DNA of 64,000 nucleotides, from the NCBI RefSeq assembly GCF_036032445.1, contig NZ_CP107932.1, forward strand, positions 3,164,501 through 3,228,500. The letters run 5' to 3'. The translations under genes were made by a program, and so were the position numbers. Position 1 is the stretch's first letter. Each line of letters begins with the position of its first letter. This DNA is from Nocardia sp. NBC_00416. Its GTDB lineage: Bacteria; Actinomycetota; Actinomycetes; Mycobacteriales; Mycobacteriaceae. Positions 17,344 through 26,103 of the stretch are shown here, piece by piece. The notes beneath the pieces are model-generated. The model was not told the origin of the DNA, made no database searches, and saw only the letters and a list, made by a program, of their open reading frames with translations.

Positions 17344-18861
17344 GTGCCCACTTCCGGATCGACCGTCACCTCGCCCCTGACCGCGCTGTGCCCGCAGTTG
17401 CGGACCGCACTGACCCGGGTGGGGTACGACGCCGACACTCTGCTCGAGGCGCTGGGCGCCGACGCCCACAGCGCGCTGGGCCGCGGGGAGCCGGTACCGG
17501 TGCGCCGGGCCGCGCGCGAAGCCGGTGAGCTGGGCCTTCTGGTCCGCCTGTTGCTTCTCGGTGACGCGCTCGACGAGCACGAGGCCGCCGCCGCCCTGGC
17601 GCCGGTCCGGATCGGCGACGCGGTCGCGGCCGGGCTACTGACGCGGGAGGGCGGTGCGGTGCGCGCGGCGCTGGATCTGCGTCCGATGGACACCGGAGCG
17701 GGTAATCGCTGGATCCTGTCCGACCTGGACGACTCCATGCAACGGCGGACCCTGACCGAGGATCATGTGCTCGGTGTGGGGCACGCCTCCCTGTCGTTAC
17801 TGCGTGCCACCCCGACCACGCCCGTCGGATCGGCGCTCGATCTCGGTACCGGTTGCGGTATCCAGGCCGTGCACGCCGCGTCCTATGCCCGCACCGTCAC
17901 CGCCACGGACGTGAACCCGCGCGCGCTGTGGCTGGCGGAGGCCACCGCCGCGCTGAACGAGCTGGATATCGACCTGATCGCCGGATCCTGGTTCGAGCCG
18001 GTGGCCGGGCGCCGTTTCGATCGGGTAGTGGCCAATCCACCGTTCGTGGTCGGCCCCGCGCGGATCGAGCACACCTACCGTGATTCCGGTCTCGCACTCG
18101 ACGGCGCCAGCGAATTGGTGATCTCGCGCGTTCCCGAACTGCTGGCGCCGGGCGGCACCGCGGCGGTGCTGGCGGCCTGGATCCATACCGACGACGAGGA
18201 CTGGCGGCAACGGGTCTCCCGATGGCTGCCCGCGCACGGCATCGACGCCTGGGTGGTCCAGCGTGATGTCGCCGACCCGGCGCTGTACGTGGGCACCTGG
18301 TTGCGGGACGCGGGGCTGGACCCGCGCAGCCCCGCGGCGCAACAGCGGGCCGAGGACTGGCTGACCGCGCTGGAACAGGCCGGGGTGACAGGTGTCGGGT
18401 TCGGATTCGTCTACCTGCGGTCCGTGGACGCCGCGACCGAGATATTGGCCGAGGACCTCACCCACGGTTTCGACGACCCGCTCGGGGCGGAGGCGCACGC
18501 GTATTTCGAACGGTCCGCCTGGTTGCGCCAGATCGCCGCCGAACCGTCGCGGGCCTGGCGGTCCCGATACCGGATAGATGGCGCGACCGCGCTCGAGCGG
18601 GTTCTCCTGCCGGGAGACGAGGGCTGGGAGCAGCGTGTGGCACGCGTCCACCGCGGCGACGGGCCACGCTGGCAGCACGAGGTGGACGAGACCACTGTCT
18701 CGTTGCTGGCGGGAATGCGCCCCGACGGGCTGCCGTTGTACGAACTGATCGAACTGCTGGCACTGTCACAGGGATCGGAGGAGGTCTCTCCCGAGTTCGC
18801 CGACGCCGCCCTCGGAGTGGTCACCGGGCTCGTACGGCACGGGCTGATTCATCCGGTATAG
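17344..18861 (+). CDS. Class I SAM-dependent methyltransferase, HemK/RsmC-like
   Basis: The 505-residue protein has an N-terminal domain of about 140 residues, a Rossmann methyltransferase domain with SAM motif ALDLGTGCGIQAVHA (about 160-174) and the NPPF catalytic motif in VVANPPFVVGPARIEH (about 225-240), and a long C-terminal domain. NPPF/NPPY enzymes methylate amide or exocyclic amino nitrogens in proteins, rRNA or DNA. The substrate is unknown. It lies just upstream of sigB. The GTG at 17344 follows CAGAGT by six bases, so a leaderless start is likely. Confidence 0.88.
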   Translation: MPTSGSTVTSPLTALCPQLRTALTRVGYDADTLLEALGADAHSALGRGEPVPVRRAAREAGELGLLVRLLLLGDALDEHEAAAALAPVRIGDAVAAGLLTREGGAVRAALDLRPMDTGAGNRWILSDLDDSMQRRTLTEDHVLGVGHASLSLLRATPTTPVGSALDLGTGCGIQAVHAASYARTVTATDVNPRALWLAEATAALNELDIDLIAGSWFEPVAGRRFDRVVANPPFVVGPARIEHTYRDSGLALDGASELVISRVPELLAPGGTAAVLAAWIHTDDEDWRQRVSRWLPAHGIDAWVVQRDVADPALYVGTWLRDAGLDPRSPAAQQRAEDWLTALEQAGVTGVGFGFVYLRSVDAATEILAEDLTHGFDDPLGAEAHAYFERSAWLRQIAAEPSRAWRSRYRIDGATALERVLLPGDEGWEQRVARVHRGDGPRWQHEVDETTVSLLAGMRPDGLPLYELIELLALSQGSEEVSPEFADAALGVVTGLVRHGLIHPV

Positions 18862-18980
18862 GAAAGGCGCGCGCTGCGACACCGTGTTTCCCGTCCGTGG
18901 ATGGGTTCTCGTTCTCAGGAACTTCTCAGAACATCACTGTGAAAACCGCAGTTCAGAGCGGTTTATCCGCGCCCGGCGAG

Positions 18981-19007
18981 GGAACTTTCCCTATGTCGGG
19001 TCCGTTG
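18981..19007 (+). promoter_or_regulatory. ECF-type promoter of sigB (GGAAC-N18-GTT)
   Basis: GGAAC at 18981-18985 and GTT at 19004-19006 are separated by exactly 18 bases, matching the promoter consensus of mycobacterial SigE/SigH-class sigma factors, which drive sigB. The start would lie near 19011, about 30 bases before the ATG. A second GGAACTT at 18918-18924 has no matching -10. Confidence 0.78.
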
Positions 19008-19041
19008 TTCGGAGTGAGACACCACCGACAGGAGGCAAGTC

Positions 19042-20010
19042 ATGACAAGCCCCGCCACCACTCGTGTGCGCCCCAGTGATACGGACCTCGACGCCCAGAG
19101 CCCCGCCGCCGACCTGGTACGCGTGTACCTGAACGGGATCGGCCGGACCGCGCTGCTCACCGCTGCCGACGAAGTGGAACTGGCCAAGCGCATCGAGGCG
19201 GGTCTCTACGCCCAGAACCTGCTGGAGACCGGCAAGCGACTGTCGGCAACTCGCAAGCGTGATCTGGCGATCGTCGTGCGTGAGGGCCAATCCGCACGAT
19301 CGCACCTGCTGGAAGCCAACCTGCGTCTGGTCGTCTCGCTCGCCAAGCGGTATACGGGCCGGGGAATGCCACTCCTGGATCTGATCCAGGAAGGAAATCT
19401 GGGTCTGATCCGCGCGATGGAGAAGTTCGACTACGCGAAGGGCTTCAAGTTCTCCACTTACGCCACGTGGTGGATCCGCCAGGCGATCACCCGGGGTATG
19501 GCCGACCAGAGCCGCACCATCCGGCTCCCCGTCCACCTCGTCGAGCAGGTCAACAAGCTGGCCCGGATCAAGCGTGAACTGCATCAGCAGCTCGGCCGGG
19601 AAGCGACCGACGAGGAACTGGCCAGGGAGTCGGGTATCGCGGTGGAGAAGATCGCCGATCTACTGGACCACAGCCGGGACCCGGTGAGTCTCGATATGCC
19701 GGTGGGTAACGACGAAGAGGCCCCCCTCGGAGACTTCATCGAGGATTCCGAGGCGACCTCGGCCGAGAGCGCGGTCATCGCAGGTCTGCTGCACCACGAT
19801 GTACGCAGCGTGCTGAACACGCTGGATGAGCGCGAACAACAGGTCATCCGGTTGCGCTTCGGGCTGGACGACGGCCAGCCGCGCACCCTGGACCAGATCG
19901 GGAAACTCTTCGGACTGTCCCGTGAGCGGGTACGCCAGATCGAGCGCGAGGTCATGTCCAAACTCCGCAAGGGCGAGCGGGCCGACCGGCTGCGCGCATA
20001 CGCCAGCTGA
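19042..20010 (+). CDS. sigB: Group 2 sigma factor SigB
   Basis: The 322-residue protein is a non-essential SigA-like sigma factor used in stress and stationary phase. It has sigma regions 1.2 ([19 protein letters not shown]), 2 ([20 protein letters not shown] and [17 protein letters not shown]), 3 and 4 ([35 protein letters not shown]) but lacks the long N-terminal region of SigA. The ATG is preceded by AGGAGG at about 19030-19035. It follows the BrkB/DUF3039/DUF3099 cluster and precedes ideR as Rv2710 does, though here an acetylation gene pair lies between. An ECF-type promoter precedes it and a hairpin follows it. Confidence 0.96.
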   Translation: MTSPATTRVRPSDTDLDAQSPAADLVRVYLNGIGRTALLTAADEVELAKRIEAGLYAQNLLETGKRLSATRKRDLAIVVREGQSARSHLLEANLRLVVSLAKRYTGRGMPLLDLIQEGNLGLIRAMEKFDYAKGFKFSTYATWWIRQAITRGMADQSRTIRLPVHLVEQVNKLARIKRELHQQLGREATDEELARESGIAVEKIADLLDHSRDPVSLDMPVGNDEEAPLGDFIEDSEATSAESAVIAGLLHHDVRSVLNTLDEREQQVIRLRFGLDDGQPRTLDQIGKLFGLSRERVRQIEREVMSKLRKGERADRLRAYAS

Positions 20011-20030
20011 TCCGTGCCCGCGCGACAGCG

Positions 20031-20054
20031 GTGACCGGCCACCCGGCCGGTCAC
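20031..20054 (+). terminator. Hairpin after sigB
   Basis: GTGACCGGCC at 20031-20040 pairs perfectly with 20045-20054 around a four-base loop, 20 bases after the sigB stop. There is no U-run. The following 229 bases to the end of the acetyltransferase gene contain no gene that I can support. Confidence 0.7.
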
Positions 20055-20283
20055 GCCGTATCCGGTCCGCCCGAAGAGCTGGCCAGCGTGCGCCGGTGAT
20101 CCCGTCCTGGCGCCCCGCACAGAGCCCCCCAGAAATCCCCCGAAACCGGTGGCCGTCCAGGCCACCCCCAACGCCGACCGGGTTTGCGCGCCTGTACCCA
20201 TCCGGGCGCCGCCCGGCGGCGCCCGGGCCGAGCCAGATTTCGGACGGACCGCGGAGCACACTTACCGCCGGCCGACCAGGATC

Positions 20284-22971
20284 TCACCCGAGACGCCGCG
20301 GCCCGGTATCGAAACGGCTGGGCTGCGCACCGATCCGAACCCGGGCATACAGGATCGCGGCGGACTCCGGGGCGGCCAGCACGGGCTCGCACGAAAGCTC
20401 CCGCATCTCCGGCAAATCGTCGAATATCGCCGAGATGCGCAGGGTCAGATCGATCAGCGCCGCTTTGTCGACCCGCGGACTGGCCGGGGTCCCGCTCAGT
20501 AGCGGGGCGGCGCGGGGCGCATCGATCAGCGCGGCTGCTTCCGACGCGGACAACGGCAGCGTCCGGTAGGCGCGGTCGCCGAGCAGTTCGATGATGGGCC
20601 CGGACAGACCGAACTCGATCACCGATCCGAAGGCCGGGTCATCCTGCACCTTCAGCACACATCCGACGCCCTTGGGCGCCATCCGCTGGATGTGCAGCAG
20701 CGGATCTCCGCACAGATCGACCAGATCGCGGTATGCCTGGCGCACCGCGTCGGGCCGCCAGAGGTCCAAGCGCACCCAGCTCAGATCCGGGCGGCGCCGC
20801 CAGCTCTCGTTCGTGGCCTTCGCCGCCACCGGATAACCCAGTTCCGCGGCCGCCGCCACGGCGGCCTCGGCGTCTGTCACGGCGCGGAACTCCACCACGG
20901 AGATGCCGTAGCAGTCGAGCAGTGCCACGGTCTCATCGTCGGTCAACCATCGCCCGGCGGAATCGGTCAGCCACTGAGTCATCAGCGCCACGGCTCGCTC
21001 GCCGTCGATACCTGCCGGTCGCCCGCCTTCGCCGACCGCCCCCGGCTGGAAGGCCGGCTGGTCGCGCCAGCGGGCATAGCGCTGCACCCGGGCCAGCGCG
21101 CGCACCGCGCGTGCCGGGTCCGGGTAGGACGGGATGGAGCCGCGGACGGCGGCGGCTCCCGGACCGCGCACCGCCAGAAGATTGGGGATTCCGTCGCCGC
21201 TGGCGAAGGTTGTGAGGACCGGTTTGGTTTCGTCCACCGACGCGACGGCGGCCCGGATGGCTTCCGCATACCCGGTCTGCGGCAACGGGATCGGGGGCGC
21301 GAAGATCACGATCACCGCATCGGTATCCGCGGCCCGGAGCGCGGCGGTGACCGCGGTGAAGTAGTCCTCCGGTGTGGCCTGCGGGCCGAGGTCGACCGGT
21401 TCCACCGCCGTGAGGCCTTCGCTGCGCGCGGCATCCGAGGTCAGCCAATTGAGCGCCGTGCTGTTCCCCACCACCGCCGGGCGGGGCCCGCGTGGTAACG
21501 GTTGATAGCCCAGCAGCGCCGCGCAATCGAACATCTCCGATATCGAATCTGCTTGGACCACACCGGATTGCGCGAACAAATCGCGCACGATGGATCGATC
21601 CAGTTCGCCGTCGGACATTCCGCGCGCGGCCAGCCGGCTGGGACTCACGGCCACGATCGGCTTGTTGCGGGCCACCCGCCGGGCGATCCGGGAGAACTTG
21701 CGCGGATTACCGAAACTCTCCAGGTACAGCAGGATCACATCGGTATCGGCGTCGGTGTCCCAGTACTGCAGAAGATCGTTACCGGAGACGTCGGCGCGGT
21801 TTCCGGCGGATACGAACGTGGACAGTCCGAGGTTGCGGGTGGCGGCCTCGGCGAGGATCGCAACGCCGAGCGGTCCCGACTGACAGAAGAATCCGATTCG
21901 CCCGCGACCCGGCAGCAGCGTGGCCAGCGTCGCGTTGAGGCCGACCGCCGGATCGGTGTTCGCGATACCGAGCGCGCTCGGCCCGACCACCCGCATTCCG
22001 TGCCCGCGGGCCGCCGCGACGAGCTCCGCCTCGGCCAGACGCCCCTGCTCCCCGGTCTCCCCGAAGCCGGCCGACAACACCAGCAGGCCCTTGACGCCCT
22101 TGGCCATGCAGTCGTCGAGAACCGAGCCGATCGAGGCCGCGGGTACCGCGACCACGGCCAGATCCACCTCGTCGGGGATATCGCGGACGGTCGGATAGGC
22201 GTGCACGCCGCGTACCGAACGCCGCTGCGGGTTCACCGGGTACACCGCGCCCTGGAAGGTCCCGTCCAGGAGATTGGCCAGCACCACGCCACCGACCCGT
22301 CCGGTGCTGGGGGTCGCGCCGATCACCGCCACCGACCGCGGGGCGAGCAGATTGCCCACGCTCCGCGCCTCGGAGGCGCGTTCGCGCGCGTCGCGTACCG
22401 ACCGCAATGCCTCGGTGGGGTCGATGGCGAACTCCAGGTGCAGCACCGACCCGTCCCGGCTGCGCTCCACCTGATAGCCCGCCTCCCGGAACACGGTGAC
22501 CATCACGGTGTTCTCGGCCAGAACCTCGGCGACGAAGGTGTCGATCAGGTTCTCCGCGGCCGCCCCGGCGAGATGTTCGAGCAGAATGGATCCGAGACCG
22601 CGTCCCTGATGCTCGTCGGCCACCACGAAGGCGACCTCGGCGGCGCGCGGCCCGGTGCGATCGAGGATCTCGTAGCGGCCGACGGCGATGATGGCCTCGC
22701 CCAGCACGATGACCAGTCCGACGCGGTCGTGATAGTCGAGGTGCGTGGTGCGGTACAGGTCCTTCGGTGAGATCCGCGGATAGGGCCCGAAGTAGCGCAG
22801 ATAACGGCTGCGCTCGGACAGCGCGGCGTGGAACCGCTGTAGTTCTTCGGCGTCCGCCGGCGTGATCGGACGCAACCGCACCACACCGCCGTCGGAGGCC
22901 AATACGTCGGCCTGCCAGTGCAGCGGCGCCGGCGGCGGCTCGTCGGGAACGAGGTCGGCCGGTTCAGTCAC
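20284..22971 (-). CDS. Protein lysine acetyltransferase: GNAT fused to NDP-forming acyl-CoA synthetase
   Basis: The 895-residue protein has an N-terminal GNAT domain (about 30-182; acetyl-CoA loop ADEHQGRGLGSILLEHL), then a CoA-binding domain (NLLAPRSVAVIGATPSTGRV from about 207), a succinyl-CoA-ligase-like domain (GFFCQSGPLGVAILAEA) and a C-terminal ATP-grasp domain. This is the Pat/Pka type of protein acetyltransferase; the acyl-CoA synthetase part is thought to be regulatory. The GNAT is N-terminal, as in Streptomyces Pat, not C-terminal as in Salmonella Pat. The GTG at 22971 has GGAGG six bases upstream and lies eight bases inside the end of acuC. A target is probably acetyl-CoA synthetase and other lysines. 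Confidence 0.9.
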   Translation of the reverse strand: MTEPADLVPDEPPPAPLHWQADVLASDGGVVRLRPITPADAEELQRFHAALSERSRYLRYFGPYPRISPKDLYRTTHLDYHDRVGLVIVLGEAIIAVGRYEILDRTGPRAAEVAFVVADEHQGRGLGSILLEHLAGAAAENLIDTFVAEVLAENTVMVTVFREAGYQVERSRDGSVLHLEFAIDPTEALRSVRDARERASEARSVGNLLAPRSVAVIGATPSTGRVGGVVLANLLDGTFQGAVYPVNPQRRSVRGVHAYPTVRDIPDEVDLAVVAVPAASIGSVLDDCMAKGVKGLLVLSAGFGETGEQGRLAEAELVAAARGHGMRVVGPSALGIANTDPAVGLNATLATLLPGRGRIGFFCQSGPLGVAILAEAATRNLGLSTFVSAGNRADVSGNDLLQYWDTDADTDVILLYLESFGNPRKFSRIARRVARNKPIVAVSPSRLAARGMSDGELDRSIVRDLFAQSGVVQADSISEMFDCAALLGYQPLPRGPRPAVVGNSTALNWLTSDAARSEGLTAVEPVDLGPQATPEDYFTAVTAALRAADTDAVIVIFAPPIPLPQTGYAEAIRAAVASVDETKPVLTTFASGDGIPNLLAVRGPGAAAVRGSIPSYPDPARAVRALARVQRYARWRDQPAFQPGAVGEGGRPAGIDGERAVALMTQWLTDSAGRWLTDDETVALLDCYGISVVEFRAVTDAEAAVAAAAELGYPVAAKATNESWRRRPDLSWVRLDLWRPDAVRQAYRDLVDLCGDPLLHIQRMAPKGVGCVLKVQDDPAFGSVIEFGLSGPIIELLGDRAYRTLPLSASEAAALIDAPRAAPLLSGTPASPRVDKAALIDLTLRISAIFDDLPEMRELSCEPVLAAPESAAILYARVRIGAQPSRFDTGPRRLG

Positions 22972-24229
22972 GCGGATCCTCCGGGTCCAGGCCGAGCGGG
23001 CCGAAGCATGCTCGGCGGGTGGCGAGAACAGCCGTATCGATGGCGCGCTGGGCGCGATCGACGCGGGCATCCCCGGTTTCCGCGGTTCCTCCCGGTCCGT
23101 CCCAGCGGTGGAACGTGATGTCCACACCGTCGCCCATGGTGCGGGGCGGCGATATCCGCGGCCTGTCGGTGTGCACGAGATCTATCCAATCCTGCGGTAT
23201 CGCGGTCGCCGGGTCCACCGGGCGGTCGAGCGCAATGCCCAGCAGGTGGGTCCAGGCCCGGGGTACCACCCGGACCAGCCCGTAGCCGCCGCCACCGACC
23301 GCGAGCCACCTACCCTCGGCGTAGCGGTCGGCCAGCTCCCGCATGGCGGCGAACGCCGCCCGCTGGCCTTCGATACCGAGTTCCAGTTCCGCGAGCGGAT
23401 CCTCGCGATGGGTGTCCACCCCGCACTGGCTGACCACCAGCTGGGGCCGGAACGCCGCCACCGCGCCGGGAACCACCGCGTGGAACGCCCGTAGCCATTG
23501 CGGGTCCCGGGTGCCCGGCGGCACCGGGATGTTGACAGCGGTGCCGTCGCCGGCGCCGCTACCGGTTTCGTCCGGCCAGCCGGTGTTCGGCCACAGTGTT
23601 GCGGGATGCTGATGGATCGATACCGTCAGTACGCGCGGATCGCGATAGAACGCGTTCTGCACACCGTCGCCGTGGTGGACATCGACATCGAGATAGGCGA
23701 TCCGGTCGAATCCGTGGTCGAGCAGCCAGGAGATGGCCACCGCCGCGTCGTTGTACACACAGAAACCGGCGGCCCGGCCCGGCATCGCGTGGTGCATACC
23801 GCCGCCGATGCTCACCGCCCGGCGAGTGGTGCCGGCCGCGATGGCCCGGGCGGCGGCCAGGGTTCCGCCGACGATCACCGACGACGCCTCGTGCATCCGG
23901 GGAAAGACCGGGTTGTCGGCGGAGCCCAGCCCGTACGGCGGATCCACGAGCGGCTCACCTTCCGGCTGCCCCGGCACCGCGTGCCGCACCGCATCGATGT
24001 AGTCCGCGGAGTGCACCCGCAGCAGATCCGCGGTATCGGCCGCGCCGGGTTCGAGAAGTTCGATACCGTCGAGCACTCCGAGAGCTCGCGCCAGTGCCAT
24101 GGTGTAGCGCAACCGCACCGGTTTCATCGGATGCTCGGGGGTCCACGAGTAGTCCAGGAAGCGGTCCGTCCAGACGACGGTACCCGGCTCCCCGGGGGCA
24201 GGATTCGCATCCGGCGGTGCAGTGGCCAT
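22964..24229 (-). CDS. acuC: AcuC-like lysine deacetylase (class II HDAC fold)
   Basis: The 421-residue protein is a histone-deacetylase-fold enzyme. The Zn site is visible in DVDVHHGDG (about 181-188) and the active-site histidines in GGGMHHAMPGRAAGFCVYND (His146-His147). AcuC removes acetyl groups from lysines of acetyl-CoA synthetase in Bacillus. The ATG at 24229 lies seven bases after TACGGT, with no ribosome site: a probable leaderless start. The open frame upstream, antisense to ideR and galE, is not coding. The stop overlaps the acetyltransferase start by eight bases, so eraser and writer are made together. It is divergent from ideR. Confidence 0.93.
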   Translation of the reverse strand: MATAPPDANPAPGEPGTVVWTDRFLDYSWTPEHPMKPVRLRYTMALARALGVLDGIELLEPGAADTADLLRVHSADYIDAVRHAVPGQPEGEPLVDPPYGLGSADNPVFPRMHEASSVIVGGTLAAARAIAAGTTRRAVSIGGGMHHAMPGRAAGFCVYNDAAVAISWLLDHGFDRIAYLDVDVHHGDGVQNAFYRDPRVLTVSIHQHPATLWPNTGWPDETGSGAGDGTAVNIPVPPGTRDPQWLRAFHAVVPGAVAAFRPQLVVSQCGVDTHREDPLAELELGIEGQRAAFAAMRELADRYAEGRWLAVGGGGYGLVRVVPRAWTHLLGIALDRPVDPATAIPQDWIDLVHTDRPRISPPRTMGDGVDITFHRWDGPGGTAETGDARVDRAQRAIDTAVLATRRACFGPLGLDPEDPRD

Positions 24230-24236
24230 GATCGCA

Positions 24237-24242
24237 ACCGTA
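24237..24242 (-). promoter_or_regulatory. -10 element of the acuC-acetyltransferase operon
   Basis: TACGGT on the minus strand ends seven bases before the acuC ATG, so transcription would start at or next to the start codon. CAATGG 17 bases further upstream could be a weak -35. Confidence 0.6.
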
Positions 24243-24384
24243 TCGGGAAGGGTGAAACCCCATTGCACGTTGTCATGCAGTAGAAATACATGTATGCGCG
24301 ACTGCGGCGTCGGGCCGCGCGCCGACAGTATTCCCATCGCATCACGCGACCCGCTCCATCCGACCGGGGTCGCTGGTGCGCAGG

Positions 24385-24390
24385 TAGAAT
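24385..24390 (+). promoter_or_regulatory. -10 element of ideR (TAGAAT)
   Basis: TAGAAT is 22 bases before the ideR GTG. The start would be near 24397, leaving a leader of about 16 bases that contains the ribosome site AAGGGG. A ten-base palindrome, ATACATGTAT, lies upstream at about 24286-24295. I see no classic IdeR iron box here. Confidence 0.55.
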
Positions 24391-24412
24391 TCGTGCCGAC
24401 GAAGGGGCAACA

Positions 24413-25102
24413 GTGAAGGATCTGGTCGACACCACGGAGATGTATCTCCGTACCATCTACGACCTCGAAGAGGAGGGCGTAGTACCTCTGCGCGCCCGGA
24501 TCGCCGAGCGCCTCGAGCAGAGCGGGCCGACGGTGAGTCAGACCGTGGCACGGATGGAGCGCGACGGCTTGTTGCTCGTCGCGGGTGACCGGCATCTCGA
24601 ACTGACCGAGAAGGGCCGCGGAATGGCGGTCGCGGTCATGCGCAAGCATCGGCTGGCCGAGCGGCTGCTGGTCGATATCATCGGCCTGGACTGGCAGAAC
24701 GTCCATGCCGAAGCCTGTCGCTGGGAACACGTCATGAGCGAGGATGTCGAGCGCCGGCTGGTCGAGGTGCTCAATCACCCCACCACCTCTCCCTACGGCA
24801 ACCCGATCCCGGGACTGGACGAGCTGGGTATCTCCGCGTCTCAGCTGCTGGAAGAACCGCTGAAGCGTTTGTCGGAGCTGCCGCAGGGCGGCACCCACGC
24901 GGTGGTGGTGCGCCGGCTGGCCGAACACATCCAGACCGACCCGGAGGTGATCGGCCGGCTGCGGGAAGCGGGGGTGGTGCCCGACGCCCGGGTGACCGTC
25001 GAGAGCAAACCGGGCGCCGTGGTCATCACGGTGCCGGGCCACTCCTCGGGTTTCGAGCTGCCCGACGAGCTGGCCCACGCCGTCCAGGTAAAGCTGGTCT
25101 GA
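24413..25102 (+). CDS. ideR: Iron-dependent repressor IdeR/DtxR
   Basis: The 229-residue protein is the Fe(II)-dependent DtxR-family repressor of siderophore and iron-storage genes. It begins VKDLVDTTEMYLRTIYDLEE as IdeR does, has the helix-turn-helix RIAERLEQSGPTVSQTVARM, and keeps the metal ligands Met10, Cys102, Glu105 and His106. The C-terminal SH3-like domain is present. The GTG at 24413 has AAGGGG upstream; the frame upstream is Arg-rich and unlike the family. galE starts three bases after its stop, matching the dtxR-galE pairing known in corynebacteria. Confidence 0.97.
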   Translation: MKDLVDTTEMYLRTIYDLEEEGVVPLRARIAERLEQSGPTVSQTVARMERDGLLLVAGDRHLELTEKGRGMAVAVMRKHRLAERLLVDIIGLDWQNVHAEACRWEHVMSEDVERRLVEVLNHPTTSPYGNPIPGLDELGISASQLLEEPLKRLSELPQGGTHAVVVRRLAEHIQTDPEVIGRLREAGVVPDARVTVESKPGAVVITVPGHSSGFELPDELAHAVQVKLV

Positions 25103-25105
25103 TCC

Positions 25106-26086
25106 GTGAAACTCCTGGTCACCGGCGGCGCCGGTTATGTCGGTGGGGTGTGCGCACTCGTCCTGCGGGAGCAGGGACACGAGGTGGTGGTCGTCGACGA
25201 TCTGTCGACGGGCAATGCCGACGGTGTTCCCGCGGGCGTCGAATTCGTCGAGGGTGATATCGCCGAGATCGCCCCGGAACTCCTGCGCGCGCGGCAATTC
25301 GACGGTGTTCTGCATTTCGCGGCGCAGTCCCTCGTCGGTGAATCGGTGCAGCGGCCCGAGAAGTACTGGCACGGCAATGTGGTGAAAACGCTCACCCTGC
25401 TCGAAGCCATCCGGGAGACCGGCACCCCGCGGCTCGTCTTCTCCTCTACCGCGGCGGTGTACGGCGAGCCCGAACAGGTTCCGATCACCGAAGAGGCACC
25501 GGCCCGTCCCACCAACCCGTACGGCGCCTCGAAGCTGGCGATCGATCACGCCATCACCTCGTACTCCGTCGCCCACGGCCTGGCGGCGACCAGCTTGCGC
25601 TATTTCAACGTGGCGGGCGCTTACGGCGGGCTCGGCGAGAACCGAGTGGTGGAAACCCATCTGATTCCACTGGTGCTGCAGGTCGCCGCGGGACAACGAG
25701 ATTCCATTGCGGTTTTCGGCACCGACTGGCCCACCCCCGATGGAACAGCGGTCCGCGACTACATCCATATTCTCGACCTGGCGCAGGCGCACCTGCTGGC
25801 GCTGGAAACGGCCGCGGCAGGCACTCACCGGGTGTTCAATCTCGGCAGCGGTACCGGGTTCTCGGTGCGCGAGGTGATCTCGGCCTGTGAGCGGGTGACC
25901 GGCGGACCGATCGCCGCGGTGGACGCGCCCCGCCGCGCCGGCGATCCGGCCGTGCTGATCGCCTCCAGCCGGCGCGCGATCGACGAACTCGGCTGGAAGC
26001 CCGAGCACAACGATCTCGACGAGATCGTCACCACTGCTTGGACCTACCTCCAGGGGCTGGGTTCCCGCGCACACAGCGCCCGCTGA
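25106..26086 (+). CDS. galE: UDP-glucose 4-epimerase
   Basis: The 326-residue protein is an extended short-chain dehydrogenase. It has the NAD motif GGAGYVGG near the N-terminus, the active-site pair YGASK (in [13 protein letters not shown]), the Ser in [12 protein letters not shown], and [12 protein letters not shown]. GalE interconverts UDP-glucose and UDP-galactose, which in mycolic-acid bacteria supplies galactan for the cell wall. The GTG starts three bases after ideR, so both are probably in one operon. Confidence 0.94.
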   Translation: MKLLVTGGAGYVGGVCALVLREQGHEVVVVDDLSTGNADGVPAGVEFVEGDIAEIAPELLRARQFDGVLHFAAQSLVGESVQRPEKYWHGNVVKTLTLLEAIRETGTPRLVFSSTAAVYGEPEQVPITEEAPARPTNPYGASKLAIDHAITSYSVAHGLAATSLRYFNVAGAYGGLGENRVVETHLIPLVLQVAAGQRDSIAVFGTDWPTPDGTAVRDYIHILDLAQAHLLALETAAAGTHRVFNLGSGTGFSVREVISACERVTGGPIAAVDAPRRAGDPAVLIASSRRAIDELGWKPEHNDLDEIVTTAWTYLQGLGSRAHSAR

Positions 26087-26103
26087 TCCGCGCAGTACCG
26101 GAC

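Noticed and set aside
21502..22770. 422-codon plus-strand frame opposite the acetyltransferase
   Set aside because: The minus strand carries GNAT and acyl-CoA synthetase motifs throughout.
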